The notes: generated from the letters alone by a model not told the origin. A DNA stretch of 64,000 nt from Cyprinodon diabolis (GCA_030533445.1 JARPUW010000260.1:124001-188000), one strand, 5' to 3'; shown: positions 19,904-33,178, counted from the stretch's first letter. Made by a program: numbers and translations.

Positions 19904-20252
19904 ATAATAATAATAATAATACGCGGAATAAATATGTGCAATAGTAGTAGGTGGGCCATGCCTTCGGCATGTGGCCCCCCAATAATACGCGGAATAAATA
20001 TGTGCAATAGTAGTAGGTGGGCCATGCCTTCGGCATGTGGCCCCCCAATAATACGCGGAATAAATATGTGCAATAGTAGTAGGTGGGCCATGCCTTCGGC
20101 ATGTGGCCCCCCAATAATACGCGGAATAAATATGTGCAATAGTAGTAGGTGGGCCATGCCTTCGGCATGTGGCCCCCCAATAATAATAATACGCGGAATA
20201 AATATGTGCAATAGTAGTAGGTGGGCCATGCCTTCGGCATGTGGCCCCCCAA
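19904..20252. repeat. AAT tract + hairpin modules, U7 (5 copies)
   Basis: Largest expansion in the window: cores start at 19921, 19987, 20053, 20119 and 20191, spaced 66, 66, 66 and 72 bp. The cores look identical and differ only in the number of AAT triplets between them. The 66-bp spacing keeps reading frames open on both strands, giving a long but low-complexity antisense frame. Confidence 0.9.
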
Positions 20253-20523
20253 CTAGAAAATTTCTAAAGAAATTTTGAGGGGGGCCACCTACTGCCCGTC
20301 TGGGGAACCGGGCCAATACGGCCCTGGCAAGTGACGTCGGGGCTCCCCACACCAACTGCTTACGCCTTTGAGGGCTGCTGAGGGAAGGAAAGAGGGCAAG
20401 TTCATGGGCAAAGAGAGCTGTGTGCCACTTGTGCTGAAATCTGGGAAATAGACGTGCACAGCATATGATGCACAAGGGTAATATGGGTTGTCCATATTGA
20501 AACACAGTGGGTAAAGCCCAGTT

Positions 20524-20760
20524 GGCGGGCTTCGCCCGCCTGCTAGGAGCCATCTCAGTGAAGAAAAAAATCACCAATGGCGGGCTCTGCCCGCCTTCTA
20601 AGAGCCATTGCGGTGATGAAATCACCAATGGCGGGCTCCGCCCGCCTGCTAAGAGCCATTGCAGTGATGTAATCACCTTTGGCGGGCTCCGCCCGCCTGT
20701 TACCATTGGCGGGCTCCGCCCGCCTTCTAAGAGCCATTGCAGTGATGAAATCACCAATGG
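20524..20760. repeat. GC-palindrome minisatellite, U7 (5 palindromes)
   Basis: All five palindromes intact. The linker after the second carries the family G change CATTGCGGTG. Confidence 0.9.
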
Positions 20761-23414
20761 CAATGAGCAATATGCCAGAATGTATGAGTGTGTATAAGGA
20801 AGAGGCTTTTATTCTGTAGAGTCCTTGTAGTCTTATTTTGAAAGTCTATCATGAATGTGCATCAAAAGATGGGTCACGCCCAGCAGTGATATAGAATCCA
20901 TTTCCAAATGTTAAATCACTGGTTTTCCATGTTATTAGGTGAATAGTTGCTGTATTACAGAGTAAATGGGAGACTTTTATTGTGAAATTTGCTCTGGGGT
21001 GTGTTTTGAAAAGGTCACTAGAGTCTAATAAAAACAACCTGGAAGAGTTTGGGTCATAATGTTGAGCCATTTGCATCAATTAATGCATTAGTATAATCTA
21101 GAGGCTTTTATTTTGTAGGGTCGCTGGAGTCTTATTTTGAAAGTCCAACAGAGTTGTGTTTATAGAAAATGTTCAGACCCGTCAATGATAGTTGATTACT
21201 TTCCAATCGTTAAATCACTCTTTTTCCATGTTATTAGGGCAGTAGATGAAGCGGAAATGGGAGGCTTTTATTTTGAAATTTGCTATAGGGTGTGTTTTAA
21301 ACAGTCTCCTAGAGTCTATTCTCTAAAACGGGGTTGAGTTTGGGTCATAATGTTGAGCCATATAGGGCAATAAATATATGTAAAAAATATAGAGGCTTTT
21401 ATTTTGTAGGGTCCCTGGAGTCTTATTTTGAAAGTCTATCAGTGCTGAGTGGCAAGGGAAGTGTCATGGACAGCAGTCATATAGTATCCATTTCCCAATG
21501 TTAAATCAGTCCTTTCACCCTCCATTAGATTAATATGTGCTGTTTAAAACAGCAGAGGTAAAATCTGTTTGAAGCTTGGTAACCTTGACAACGCTTAACG
21601 AGCCTCTCACTGACACAGACAACAGCTGCACTCACTATTGGTTTCTTCTTCCCAGGCTTTTTTGTATGGGAAGAACGGCACCGAACAAACGACTACTGAT
21701 CAAAAACCGTATGAGTTATTCAAAAAACATTTTCACCATGAGCATCAGCAATCCTTCGACTCCAACTATACCAACTTTGGTGTATGTGTGTCATTCAGAA
21801 AAATATTTATGACGAGTTGAAAACACATAGTCTGATTCGTTTCTCTCCCATCTTCAGCTCAAAAAGAATAGAGAAAGGCTGAAACTCTCATCGACTTTAG
21901 GTTGGTCTGGAGGGTTTTTAAGGAAAAGTATTAATCCTACCGTAATTCCGAAGACATTGTGTGAGTCCAGAGGTTTCAGTCTACAAACTGACCAAAAATG
22001 GTGACTGTAGCTCCAAATATGTGGCCGTGAGGGCGAGAATAAGATGTTTGATCTTAAAAAAATGGCCGCCTCACACTAAGATTTCAGCAGCTGCACTCTA
22101 GCAGGCTGCTGCAGAAGCTAACTGTCAGCTAGCTTCCAGGTGCTTACCCTCCGAACAAACGACTGCTGAGCAAAAACCGTAAAAGATATCTGAAAAATTC
22201 TTTCAGTGAAAGCAACATCTATCCTTTGTCTCAGACTGGGGTAACCTTCATGTCTGTAGGTCTTTCACAACCCAAAACGAAGCACAAACAAAATGGTTGG
22301 CCCACCTGCTCCTCCCTTTGTTTGAACTGCAGGACCTCACTCTCACTCACCTTTTAGCTGCTAAAGCACCCCTCCGAACAAACGACTGCTGAGTAAAAAC
22401 CGTAAAAGGTATCTGAAAAATTCTTTTTATCTAAGCGACAGCTATATCTTGTCTTCAATTGGAGTAACTTTCATGGCTGTAGGTCATCTACAAACTGAAT
22501 GGGAAGAGAAAGAAAAAGAAAAAACGTTTCATCACACCTAAGCTTCTAATTGAGCTAGCTGCAGCAGGTCACTGTCACTCAGCTTTCAGGTGCTTAAAAT
22601 GTCCTCCGAACAAACGACTGCTGAGCAAAAACCGTATGAGTTATTCAAAAAATTTTTTCACCGTGAGCGTCAGTCATCCTTCGACTCCAACTATGCCAAC
22701 TTTGGTGTATGTGTGTCATTCAGAAAAATATTTATGACGAGTTTAAAACACATAGTCTGATTCGTTTTTCTCCCCTCTTCTGCTCCAAAACCAATGAAAA
22801 ACGGCTCTGATTTTCATCGACTTTAGGTCGGTCTGGAGGGTTTTTAAGGAAAAGTATTAATCCTACCGTAATTCCGAAGATATTGTGTGGGTCCAGAGAT
22901 TTCAGTCTACAAACTGACCAAAAATGGTGACTCTAGCTATAAATATGTGGCCGTGAGGGCGAGTTTAAAATGTTTTTTTGTGTTTAAAAAACGCCTGCCT
23001 CACACTCTAGCTTTTCAGTTGCTCCACTCTAGCAGGCTGGATTTTGCTAAAACTTTGTGGCGCTTGAGGTCTGATTATACAAAAACCGTAGCAGTTATCA
23101 ACATACCGTCTACAGTTTTAAATAGACGAAGGATTTATCTACAAACTGAGCTTCAAACTGTTTTTCTAGGTGAATGTATGGCGACACAGTGAAGTGCTGT
23201 TTTTTATGCTTTTTTTTTCCTCTCCCCATTCATTTCCTATGGGATTTTTTTGCGACGTTTTCGCTAATAATTCGCAAACCTTCGGACTAATGAGAAAGTT
23301 TTATACAAGCACACATCACCCCATTGGTCCCGACACGTGTGCCAACTTTGGGCCCGATCCGCCAAACCGTGCGGGACTAGTTACGCGCCGAAGTTTTGGG
23401 TATACGGGAGAATT

Positions 23415-23625
23415 ATAATAATAATACGCGGAATAAATATGTGCAATAGTAGTAGGTGGGCCATGCCTTCGGCATGTGGCCCCCCAATAATACGCGGAAT
23501 AAATATGTGCAATAGTAGTAGGTGGGCCATGCCTTCGGCATGTGGCCCCCCAATAATAATAATACGCGGAATAAATATGTGCAATAGTAGTAGGTGGGCC
23601 ATGCCTTCGGCATGTGGCCCCCCAA
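23415..23625. repeat. AAT tract + hairpin modules, U8 (3 copies)
   Basis: Cores start at 23426, 23492 and 23564, spaced 66 and 72 bp. The last two intervals match those of U7, as expected if U7 and U8 derive from one copy and then gained or lost 66-bp modules. Confidence 0.9.
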
Positions 23626-23896
23626 CTAGAAAATTTCTAAAGAAATTTTGAGGGGGGCCACCTACTGCCCGTCTGGGGAACCGGGCCAATACGGCCCTGG
23701 CAAGTGACGTCGGGGCTCCCCACACCAACTGCTTACGCCTTTGAGGGCTGCTGAGGGAAGGAAAGAGGGCAAGTTCATGGGCAAAGAGAGCTGTGTGCCA
23801 CTTGTGCTGAAATCTGGGAAATAGACGTGCACAGCATATGATGCACAAGGGTAATATGGGTTGTCCATATTGAAACACAGTGGGTAAAGCCCAGTT

Positions 23897-24133
23897 GGCG
23901 GGCTTCGCCCGCCTGCTAGGAGCCATCTCAGTGAAGAAAAAAATCACCAATGGCGGGCTCTGCCCGCCTTCTAAGAGCCATTGCGGTGATGAAATCACCA
24001 ATGGCGGGCTCCGCCCGCCTGCTAAGAGCCATTGCAGTGATGTAATCACCTTTGGCGGGCTCCGCCCGCCTGTTACCATTGGCGGGCTCCGCCCGCCTTC
24101 TAAGAGCCATTGCAGTGATGAAATCACCAATGG
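23897..24133. repeat. GC-palindrome minisatellite, U8 (5 palindromes)
   Basis: Same as U7, including CATTGCGGTG. Confidence 0.9.
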
Positions 24134-26596
24134 CAATGAGCAATATGCCAGAATGTATGAGTGTGTATAAGGAAGAGGCTTTTATTCTGTAGAGTCCTTG
24201 TAGTCTTATTTTGAAAGTCTATCATGAATGTGCATCAAAAGATGGGTCACGCCCAGCAGTGATATAGAATCCATTTCCAAATGTTAAATCACTGGTTTTC
24301 CATGTTATTAGGTGAATAGTTGCTGTATTACAGAGTAAATGGGAGACTTTTATTGTGAAATTTGCTCTGGGGTGTGTTTTGAAAAGGTCACTAGAGTCTA
24401 ATAAAAACAACCTGGAAGAGTTTGGGTCATAATGTTGAGCCATTTGCATCAATTAATGCATTAGTATAATCTAGAGGCTTTTATTTTGTAGGGTCGCTGG
24501 AGTCTTATTTTGAAAGTCCAACAGAGTTGTGTTTATAGAAAATGTTCAGACCCGTCAATGATAGTTGATTACTTTCCAATCGTTAAATCACTCTTTTTCC
24601 ATGTTATTAGGGCAGTAGATGAAGCGGAAATGGGAGGCTTTTATTTTGAAATTTGCTATAGGGTGTGTTTTAAACAGTCTCCTAGAGTCTATTCTCTAAA
24701 ACGGGGTTGAGTTTGGGTCATAATGTTGAGCCATATAGGGCAATAAATATATGTAAAAAATATAGAGGCTTTTATTTTGTAGGGTCCCTGGAGTCTTATT
24801 TTGAAAGTCTATCAGTGCTGAGTGGCAAGGGAAGTGTCATGGACAGCAGTCATATAGTATCCATTTCCCAATGTTAAATCAGTCCTTTCACCCTCCATTA
24901 GATTAATATGTGCTGTTTAAAACAGCAGAGGTAAAATCTGTTTGAAGCTTGGTAACCTTGACAACGCTTAACGAGCCTCTCACTGACACAGACAACAGCT
25001 GCACTCACTATTGGTTTCTTCTTCCCAGGCTTTTTTGTATGGGAAGAACGGCACCGAACAAACGACTACTGATCAAAAACCGTATGAGTTATTCAAAAAA
25101 CATTTTCACCATGAGCATCAGCAATCCTTCGACTCCAACTATACCAACTTTGGTGTATGTGTGTCATTCAGAAAAATATTTATGACGAGTTGAAAACACA
25201 TAGTCTGATTCGTTTCTCTCCCATCTTCAGCTCAAAAAGAATAGAGAAAGGCTGAAACTCTCATCGACTTTAGGTTGGTCTGGAGGGTTTTTAAGGAAAA
25301 GTATTAATCCTACCGTAATTCCGAAGACATTGTGTGAGTCCAGAGGTTTCAGTCTACAAACTGACCAAAAATGGTGACTGTAGCTCCAAATATGTGGCCG
25401 TGAGGGCGAGAATAAGATGTTTGATCTTAAAAAAATGGCCGCCTCACACTAAGATTTCAGCAGCTGCACTCTAGCAGGCTGCTGCAGAAGCTAACTGTCA
25501 GCTAGCTTCCAGGTGCTTACCCTCCGAACAAACGACTGCTGAGCAAAAACCGTAAAAGATATCTGAAAAATTCTTTCAGTGAAAGCAACATCTATCCTTT
25601 GTCTCAGACTGGGGTAACCTTCATGTCTGTAGGTCTTTCACAACCCAAAACGAAGCACAAACAAAATGGTTGGCCCACCTGCTCCTCCCTTTGTTTGAAC
25701 TGCAGGACCTCACTCTCACTCACCTTTTAGCTGCTAAAGCACCCCTCCGAACAAACGACTGCTGAGTAAAAACCGTAAAAGGTATCTGAAAAATTCTTTT
25801 TATCTAAGCGACAGCTATATCTTGTCTTCAATTGGAGTAACTTTCATGGCTGTAGGTCATCTACAAACTGAATGGGAAGAGAAAGAAAAAGAAAAAACGT
25901 TTCATCACACCTAAGCTTCTAATTGAGCTAGCTGCAGCAGGTCACTGTCACTCAGCTTTCAGGTGCTTAAAATGTCCTCCGAACAAACGACTGCTGAGCA
26001 AAAACCGTATGAGTTATTCAAAAAATTTTTTCACCGTGAGCGTCAGTCATCCTTCGACTCCAACTATGCCAACTTTGGTGTATGTGTGTCATTCAGAAAA
26101 ATATTTATGACGAGTTTAAAACACATAGTCTGATTCGTTTTTCTCCCCTCTTCTGCTCCAAAACCAATGAAAAACGGCTCTGATTTTCATCGACTTTAGG
26201 TCGGTCTGGAGGGTTTTTAAGGAAAAGTATTAATCCTACCGTAATTCCGAAGATATTGTGTGGGTCCAGAGATTTCAGTCTACAAACTGACCAAAAATGG
26301 TGACTCTAGCTATAAATATGTGGCCGTGAGGGCGAGTTTAAAATGTTTTTTTGTGTTTAAAAAACGCCTGCCTCACACTCTAGCTTTTCAGTTGCTCCAC
26401 TCTAGCAGGCTGGATTTTGCTAAAACTTTGTGGCGCTTGAGGTCTGATTATACAAAAACCGTAGCAGTTATCAACATACCGTCTTCAGTTTTAAATAGAC
26501 GAAGGATTTATCTACAAACTGAGCTTCAAACTGTTTTTCTAGGTGAATGTATGGCGACACAGTGAAGTGCTGTTTTTTATGCTTTTTTTTTCCTCT

Positions 26597-29500
26597 CCCC
26601 ATTCATTTCCTATGGGATTTTTTTGCGACGTTTTCGCTAATAATTCGCAAACCTTCGGACTAATGAGAAAGTTTTATACAAGCACACATCACCCCATTGG
26701 TCCCGACGCGTGTGCCAACTTTGGGCCCGATCCGCCAAACCGTGCGGGACTAGTTACGCGCCGAAGTTTTGGGTATACGGGAGAATTATAATAACTAGAA
26801 AATTTCTAAAGAAATTTTGAGGGGGGCCACCTACTGCCCGTCTGGGGAACCGGGCCAATACGGCCCTGGCAAGTGACGTCGGGGCTCCCCAGACCAACTG
26901 CTTACGCCTTTGAGGGCTGCTGAGGGAAGGAAAGAGGGCAAGTTCATGGGCAAAGAGAGCTGTGTGCCACTTGTGCTGAAATCTGGGAAATAGACGTGCA
27001 CAGAGTATGATGCACAAGGGTAATATGGGTTGTCCATATTGAAACACAGTGGGTAAAGCCCAGTTGGCGGGCTTCGCCCGCCTGCTAGGAGCCATCTCAG
27101 TGAAGAAAAAAATCACCAATGGCGGGCTCTGCCCGCCTTCTAAGAGCCATTGCAGTGATGAAATCACCTGCTAAGAGCCATTGCAGTGATGTAATCACCT
27201 TTGGCGGGCTCCGCCCGCCTGTTACCATTGGCGGGCTCCGCCCGCCTTCTAAGAGCCATTGCAGTGATGAAATCACCAATGGCAATGAGCAATATGCCAG
27301 AATGTATGAGTGTGTATAAGGAAGAGGCTTTTATTCTGTAGAGTCCTTGTAGTCTTATTTTGAAAGTCTATCATGAATGTGCATCAAAAGATGGGTCACG
27401 CCCAGCAGTGATATAGAATCCATTTCCAAATGTTAAATCACTGGTTTTCCATGTTATTAGGTGAATAGTTGCTGTATTACAGAGTAAATGGGAGACTTTT
27501 ATTGTGAAATTTGCTCTGGGGTGTGTTTTGAAAAGGTCACTAGAGTCTAATAAAAACAACCTGGAAGAGTTTGGGTCATAATGTTGAGCCATTTGCATCA
27601 ATTAATGCATTACTATAATCTAGAGGCTTTTATTTTGTAGGGTCCCTGGAGTCTTATTTTGAAAGTCCAACAGAGTTGTGTTTATAGAAAATGTTCAGAC
27701 CCGTCAATGATAGTTGATTACTTTCCAATCGTTAAATCACTCTTTTTCCATGTTATTAGGGCAGTAGATGAAGCGGAAATGGGAGGCTTTTATTTTGAAA
27801 TTTGCTATAGGGTGTGTTTTAAACAGTCTCCTAGAGTCTATTCTCTAAAACGGGGTTGAGTTTGGGTCATAATGTTGAGCCATATAGAGCAATAAATATA
27901 TGTAAAAAATATAGAGGCTTTTATTTTGTAGGGTCCCTGGAGTCTTATTTTGAAAGTCTATCAGTGCTGAGTGGCAAGGGAAGTGTCATGTACAGCAGTC
28001 ATATAGTATCCATTTCCCAATGTTAAATCAGTCCTTTCACCCTCCATTAGATTAATATGTGCTGTTTAAAACAGCAGAGGTAAAATCTGTTTGAAGCTTG
28101 GTAACCTTGACAACGCTTAACGAGCCTCTCACTGACACAGACAACAGCTGCACTCACTATTGGTTTCTTCTTCCCAGGCTTTTTTGTATGGGAAGAACGG
28201 CACCGAACAAACGACTACTGATCAAAAACCGTATGAGTTATTCAAAAAACATTTTCACCATGAGCATCAGCAATCCTTCGACTCCAACTATACCAACTTT
28301 GGTGTATGTGTGTCATTCAGAAAAATATTTATGACGAGTTGAAAACACATAGTCTGATTCGTTTTTCTCCCATCTTCAGCTCAAAAAGAATGGAGAAAGG
28401 CTGAAACTCTCATCCACTTTAGGTTGGTCTGGAGGGTTTTTAAGGCAAAGTATTAATCCTACCGTAATTCCGAAGACATTGTGTGAGTCCAGAGGTTTCA
28501 GTCTACAAACTGACCAAAAATGGTGACTGTAGCTCCAAATATGTGGCCGTGAGGGCGAGAATAAGATGTTTGATCTTAAAAAAATGGCCGCCTCACACTA
28601 AGATTTCAGCAGCTGCACTCTAGCAGGCTGCTGCAGAAGCTAACTGTCAGCTAGCTTCCAGGTGCTTACCCTCCGAACAAACGACTGCTGAGCAAAAACC
28701 GTAAAAGATATCTGAAAAATTCTTTCAGTGAAAGCAACATCTATCCTTTGTCTCAGACTGGGGTAACCTTCATGTCTGTAGGTCTTTCACAACCCAAAAC
28801 GAAGCACAAACAAAATGGTTGGCCCACCTGCTCCTCCCTTTGTTTGAACTGCAGGACCTCACTCTCACTCACCTTTTAGCTGCTAAAGCACCCCTCCGAA
28901 CAAACGACTGCTGAGTAAAAACCGTAAAAGGTATCTGAAAAATTCTTTTTATCTAAGCGACAGCTATATCTTGTCTTCAATTGGAGTAACTTTCATGGCT
29001 GTAGGTCATCTACAAACTGAATGGGAAGAGAAAGAAAAAGAAAAAACGTTTCATCACACCTAAGCTTCTAATTGAGCTAGCTGCAGCAGGTCACTGTCAC
29101 TCAGCTTTCAGGTGCTTAAAATGTCCTCCGAACAAACGACTGCTGAGCAAAAACCGTATGAGTTATTCAAAAAATTTTTTCACCGTGAGCGTCAGTCATC
29201 CTTCGACTCCAACTATGCCAACTTTGGTGTATGTGTGTCATTCAGAAAAATATTTATGACGAGTTTAAAACACATAGTCGGATTCGTTTTTCTCCCCTCT
29301 TCTGCTCCAAAACCAATGAAAAACGGCTCTGATTTTCATCGACTTTAGGTCGGTCTGGAGGGTTTTTAAGGAAAAGTATTAATCCTACCGTAATTCCGAA
29401 GATATTGTGTGGGTCCAGAGATTTCAGTCTACAAACTGACCAAAAATGGTGACTCTAGCTATAAATATGTGGCCGTGAGGGCGAGTTTAAAATGTTTTTT

Positions 29501-29745
29501 TGTGTTTAAAAAACGCCTGCCTCACACTCTAGCTTTTCAGTTGCTCCACTCTAGCAGGCTGGATTTTGCTAAAACTTTGTGGCGCTTGAGGTCTGATTAT
29601 ACAAAAACCGTAGCAGTTATCAACATACCGTCTTCAGTTTTAAATAGACGAAGGATTTATCTACAAACTGAGCTTCAAACTGTTTTTCTAGGTGAATGTA
29701 TGCCGACACAGTGAAGTGCTGTTTTTTATGCTTTTTTTTTCCTCT
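26597..29745 (+). repeat. Macrosatellite unit U9 (family F)
   Basis: Complete unit of 3,149 bp without a hairpin module. A 20-bp deletion at 27168/27169 removes one whole GC palindrome. Family F marks shared with U12: GCATTACTATAATC near 27607, CATATAGAGCAA near 27883, GTCATGTACAGC near 27986 and ATAGTCGGATTCG near 29274. Between about 28360 and 28450 it carries changes absent from U12 (CGTTTTTCTCCCATC, CATCCACTTTAGG, AAGGCAAAG). Confidence 0.95.
27066..27282. repeat. GC-palindrome minisatellite, U9 (4 palindromes, 20-bp deletion)
   Basis: The third palindrome and its AAT lead are missing: the sequence reads GAAATCACC then TGCTAAGAGCC at 27168/27169. The lost 20 bp equals AAT plus one 17-bp palindrome, and the rest of the monomer is kept. 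Confidence 0.9.
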
Positions 29746-32700
29746 CCCCATTCATTTCCTATGGGATTTTTTTGCGACGTTTTCGCTAATAATTCGCAAA
29801 CCTTCGGACTAATGAGAAAGTTTTATACAAGCACACATCACCCCATTGGTCCCGACGCGTGTGCCAACTTTGGGCCCGATCCGCCAAACCGTGCGGGACT
29901 AGTTACGCGCCGAAGTTTTGGGTATACGGGAGAATTATAATAACTAGAAAATTTCTAAAGAAATTTTGAGGGGGGCCACCTACTGCCCGTCTGGGGAACC
30001 GGGCCAATACGGCCCTGGCAAGTGACGTCGGGGCTCCCCAGACCAACTGCTTACGCCTTTGAGGGCTGCTGAGGGAAGGAAAGAGGGCAAGTTCATGGGC
30101 AAAGAGAGCTGTGTGCCACTTGTGCTGAAATCTGGGAAATAGACGTGCACAGCGTATGATGCACAAGGGTAATATGGGTTGTCCATATTGAAACACAGTG
30201 GGTAAAGCCCAGTTGGCGGGCTTCGCCCGCCTGCTGGGAGCCATCTCAGTGAAGAAAAAAATCACCAATGGCGGGCTCTGCCCGCCTTCTAAGAGCCATT
30301 GCAGTGATGAAATCACCAATGGCGGGCTCCGCCCGCCTGCTAAGAGCCATTGCAGTGATGTAATCACCTTTGGCAGGCTCCGCCCGCCTGTTACCATTGG
30401 CGGGCTCCGCTCGCCTTCTAAGAGCCATTGCAGTGATGAAATCACCAATGGCAATGAGCAATATGCCAGAATGTATGAGTGTGTATAAGGAAGAGGCTTT
30501 TATTCTGTAGAGTCCTTGTAGTCTTATTTTGAAAGTCTATCATGAATGTGCATCAAAAGATGGGTCACGCCCAGCAGTGATATAGAATCCATTTCCAAAT
30601 GTTAAATCACTGGTTTTCCATGTTATTAGGTGAATAGTTGCTGTATTACAGAGTAAATGGGAGACTTTTATTGTGAAATTTGCTCTGGGGTGTGTTTTGA
30701 AAAGGTCACTAGAGTGTAATAAAAACAACCTGGAAGAGTTTGGGTCATAATGTTGAGCCATTTGCATCAATTAATGCATTAGTATAATCTAGAGGCTTTT
30801 ATTTTGTAGGGTCCCTGGAGTCTTATTTTGAAAGTCCAACAGAGTTGTGTTTATAGAAAATGTTCAGACCCGTCAATGATAGTTGATTACTTTCCAATCG
30901 TTAAATCACTCTTTTTCCATGTTATTAGGGCAGTAGATGAAGCGGAAATGGGAGGCTTTTATTTTGAAATTTGCTATAGGGTGTGTTTTAAACAGTCTCC
31001 TAGAGTCTATTCTCTAAAACGGGGTTGAGTTTCGGTCATAATGTTGAGCCATATAGGGCAATAAATATATGTAAAAAATATAGAGGCTTTTATTTTGTAG
31101 GGTCCCTGGAGTCTTATTTTGAAAGTCTATCAGTGCTGAGTGGCAAGGGAAGTGTCATGGACAGCAGTCATATAGTATCCATTTCCCAATGTTAAATCAG
31201 TCCTTTCACCCTCCATTAGATTAATATGTGCTGTTTAAAACAGCAGAGGTAAAATCTATTTGAAGCTTGGTAACCTTGACAACGCTTAACGAGCCTCTCA
31301 CTGACACAGACAACAGCTGCACTCACTATTGGTTTCTTCTTCCCAGGCTTTTTTGTATGGGAAGAACGGCACCGAACAAACGACTACTCATCAAAAACCG
31401 TATGAGTTATTCAAAAAACATTTTCACCATGAGCATCAGCAATCCTTCGACTCCAACTATACCAACTTTGGTGTATGTGTGTCATTCAGAAAAATATTTA
31501 TGACGAGTTGAAAACACATAGTCTGATTCGTTTCTCTCCCATCTTCAGCTCAAAAAGAATAGAGAAAGGCTGAAACTCTCATCGACTTTAGGTTGGTCTG
31601 GAGGGTTTTTAAGGAAAAGTATTAATCCTACCGTAATTCCGAAGACATTGTGTGAGTCCAGAGGTTTCAGTCTACAAACTGACCAAAAATGGTGACTGTA
31701 GCTCCAAATATGTGGCCGTGAGGGCGAGAATAAGATGTTTGATCTTAAAAAAATGGCCGCCTCACACTAAGATTTCAGCAGCTGCACTCTAGCAGGCTGC
31801 TGCAGAAGCTAACTGTCAGCTAGCTTCCAGGTGCTTACCCTCCGAACAAACGACTGCTGAGCAAAAACCGTAAAAGATATCTGAAAAATTCTTTCAGTGA
31901 AAGCAACATCCATCCTTTGTCTCAGACTGGGGTAACCTTCATGTCTGTAGGTCTTTCACAACCCAAAACGAAGCACAAACAAAATGGTTGGCCCACCTGC
32001 TCCTCCCTTTGTTTGAACTGCAGGACCTCACTCTCACTCACCTTTTAGCTGCTAAAGCACCCCTCCGAACAAACCACTGCTGAGTAAAAACCGTAAAAGG
32101 TATCTGAAAAATTCTTTTTATCTAAGCTACAGCTATATCTTGTCTTCAATTGGAGTAACTTTCATGGCTGTAGGTCATCTACAAACTGAATGGGAAGAGA
32201 AAGAAAAAGAAAAAACGTTTCATCACACCTAAGCTTCTAATTGAGCTAGCTGCAGCAGGTCACTGTCACTCAGCTTTCAGGTGCTTAAAATGTCCTCCGA
32301 ACAAACGACTGCTGAGCAAAAACCGTATGAGTTATTCAAAAAATTTTTTCACCGTGAGCGTCAGTCATCCTTCGACTCCAACTATGCCAACTTTGGTGTA
32401 TGTGTGTCATTCAGAAAAATATTTATGACGAGTTTAAAACACATAGTCTGATTCGTTTTTCTCCCCTCTTCTGCTCCAAAACCAATGAAAAACGGCTCTG
32501 ATTTTCATCGACTTTAGGTCGGTCTGGAGGGTTTTTAAGGAAAAGTATTAATCCTACCGTAATTCAGAAGATATTGTGTGGGTCCAGAGATTTCAGTCTA
32601 CAAACTGACCAAAAATGGTGACTCTAGCTATAAATATGTGGCCGTGAGGGCGAGTTTAAAATGTTTTTTTGTGTTTAAAAAACGCCTGCCTCACACTCTA

Positions 32701-32914
32701 GCTTTTCAGTTGCTCCACTCTAGCAGGCTGGATTTTGCTAAAACTTTGTGGCGCTTGAGGTCTGATTATACAAAAACCGTAGCAGTTATCAACATACCGT
32801 CTTCAGTTTTAAATAGACGAAGGATTTATCTACAAACTGAGCTTCAAACTGTTTTTCTAGGTGAATGTATGCCGACACAGTGAAGTGCTGTTTTTTATGC
32901 TTTTTTTTTCCTCT
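29746..32914 (+). repeat. Macrosatellite unit U10 (family E)
   Basis: Complete unit of 3,169 bp without a hairpin module. Family E marks shared with U15 at offset 16,034: CTGCTGGGAGCC near 30231, AGAGTGTAATA near 30711, GAGTTTCGGTC at 31027, AAATCTATTTG, CTACTCATCAAA near 31384, AACAAACCACTGC near 32069, TAAGCTACAGC near 32122 and TAATTCAGAAG near 32560. Palindromes 4 and 5 each carry a substitution. Confidence 0.95.
30215..30451. repeat. GC-palindrome minisatellite, U10 (5 palindromes)
   Basis: The fourth palindrome has GGCAGGCTCC and the fifth has CCGCTCGCC, both uncompensated. The first is followed by the family E change CTGCTGGGAG. Confidence 0.9.
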
Positions 32915-33105
32915 CCCCATTCATTTCCTATGGGATTTTTTTGCGACGTTTTCGCTAATAATTCGCAAACCTTCGGACTAATGAGAAAGTTTTATACAAG
33001 CACACATCACCCCATTGGTCCCGACGCGTGTGCCAACTTTGGGCCCGATCCGCCAAACCGTGCGGGACTAGTTACGCGCCGAAGTTTTGGGTATACGGGA
33101 GAATT

Positions 33106-33178
33106 ATAATAATAATACGCGGAATAAATATGTGCAATAGTAGTAGGTGGGCCATGCCTTCGGCATGTGGCCCCCCAA
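33106..33178. repeat. AAT tract + hairpin module, U11 (1 copy)
   Basis: One core at 33117-33178 after the short AAT tract also seen in U16. The same U11 boundary lies at the right end of the tract that U10/U11 share with U15/U16. Confidence 0.9.

Larger units (their letters stand above)
19713..23223 (+). repeat. Macrosatellite unit U7 (family G)
   Basis: Complete unit of 3,511 bp, enlarged by five hairpin modules. Family G marks shared only with U8: CTCCCCACACC near 20344, ACAGCATATGATG near 20459 and CATTGCGGTGATG near 20607. Its right end (CCGTCTACAG, ATGGCGACAC) is the type seen at the ends of U1 and U4. Confidence 0.95.
23224..26596 (+). repeat. Macrosatellite unit U8 (family G)
   Basis: Complete unit of 3,373 bp with three hairpin modules. 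It repeats U7 at an offset of 3,373 bp downstream of the modules with all family G marks, so the pair looks like a recent adjacent duplication. It starts with CACGTG, like U2 and U5. Its right end has CCGTCTTCAG with ATGGCGACAC, so it is not the U1/U4/U7 ending. Confidence 0.95.

Noticed and set aside
19870..20763. Long minus-strand open frames (137-297 codons) in most units
   Set aside because: Composed of minisatellite-encoded repeats with no recognisable domain. Most would open at TTG rather than ATG, and length tracks minisatellite copy number. Not called as genes.
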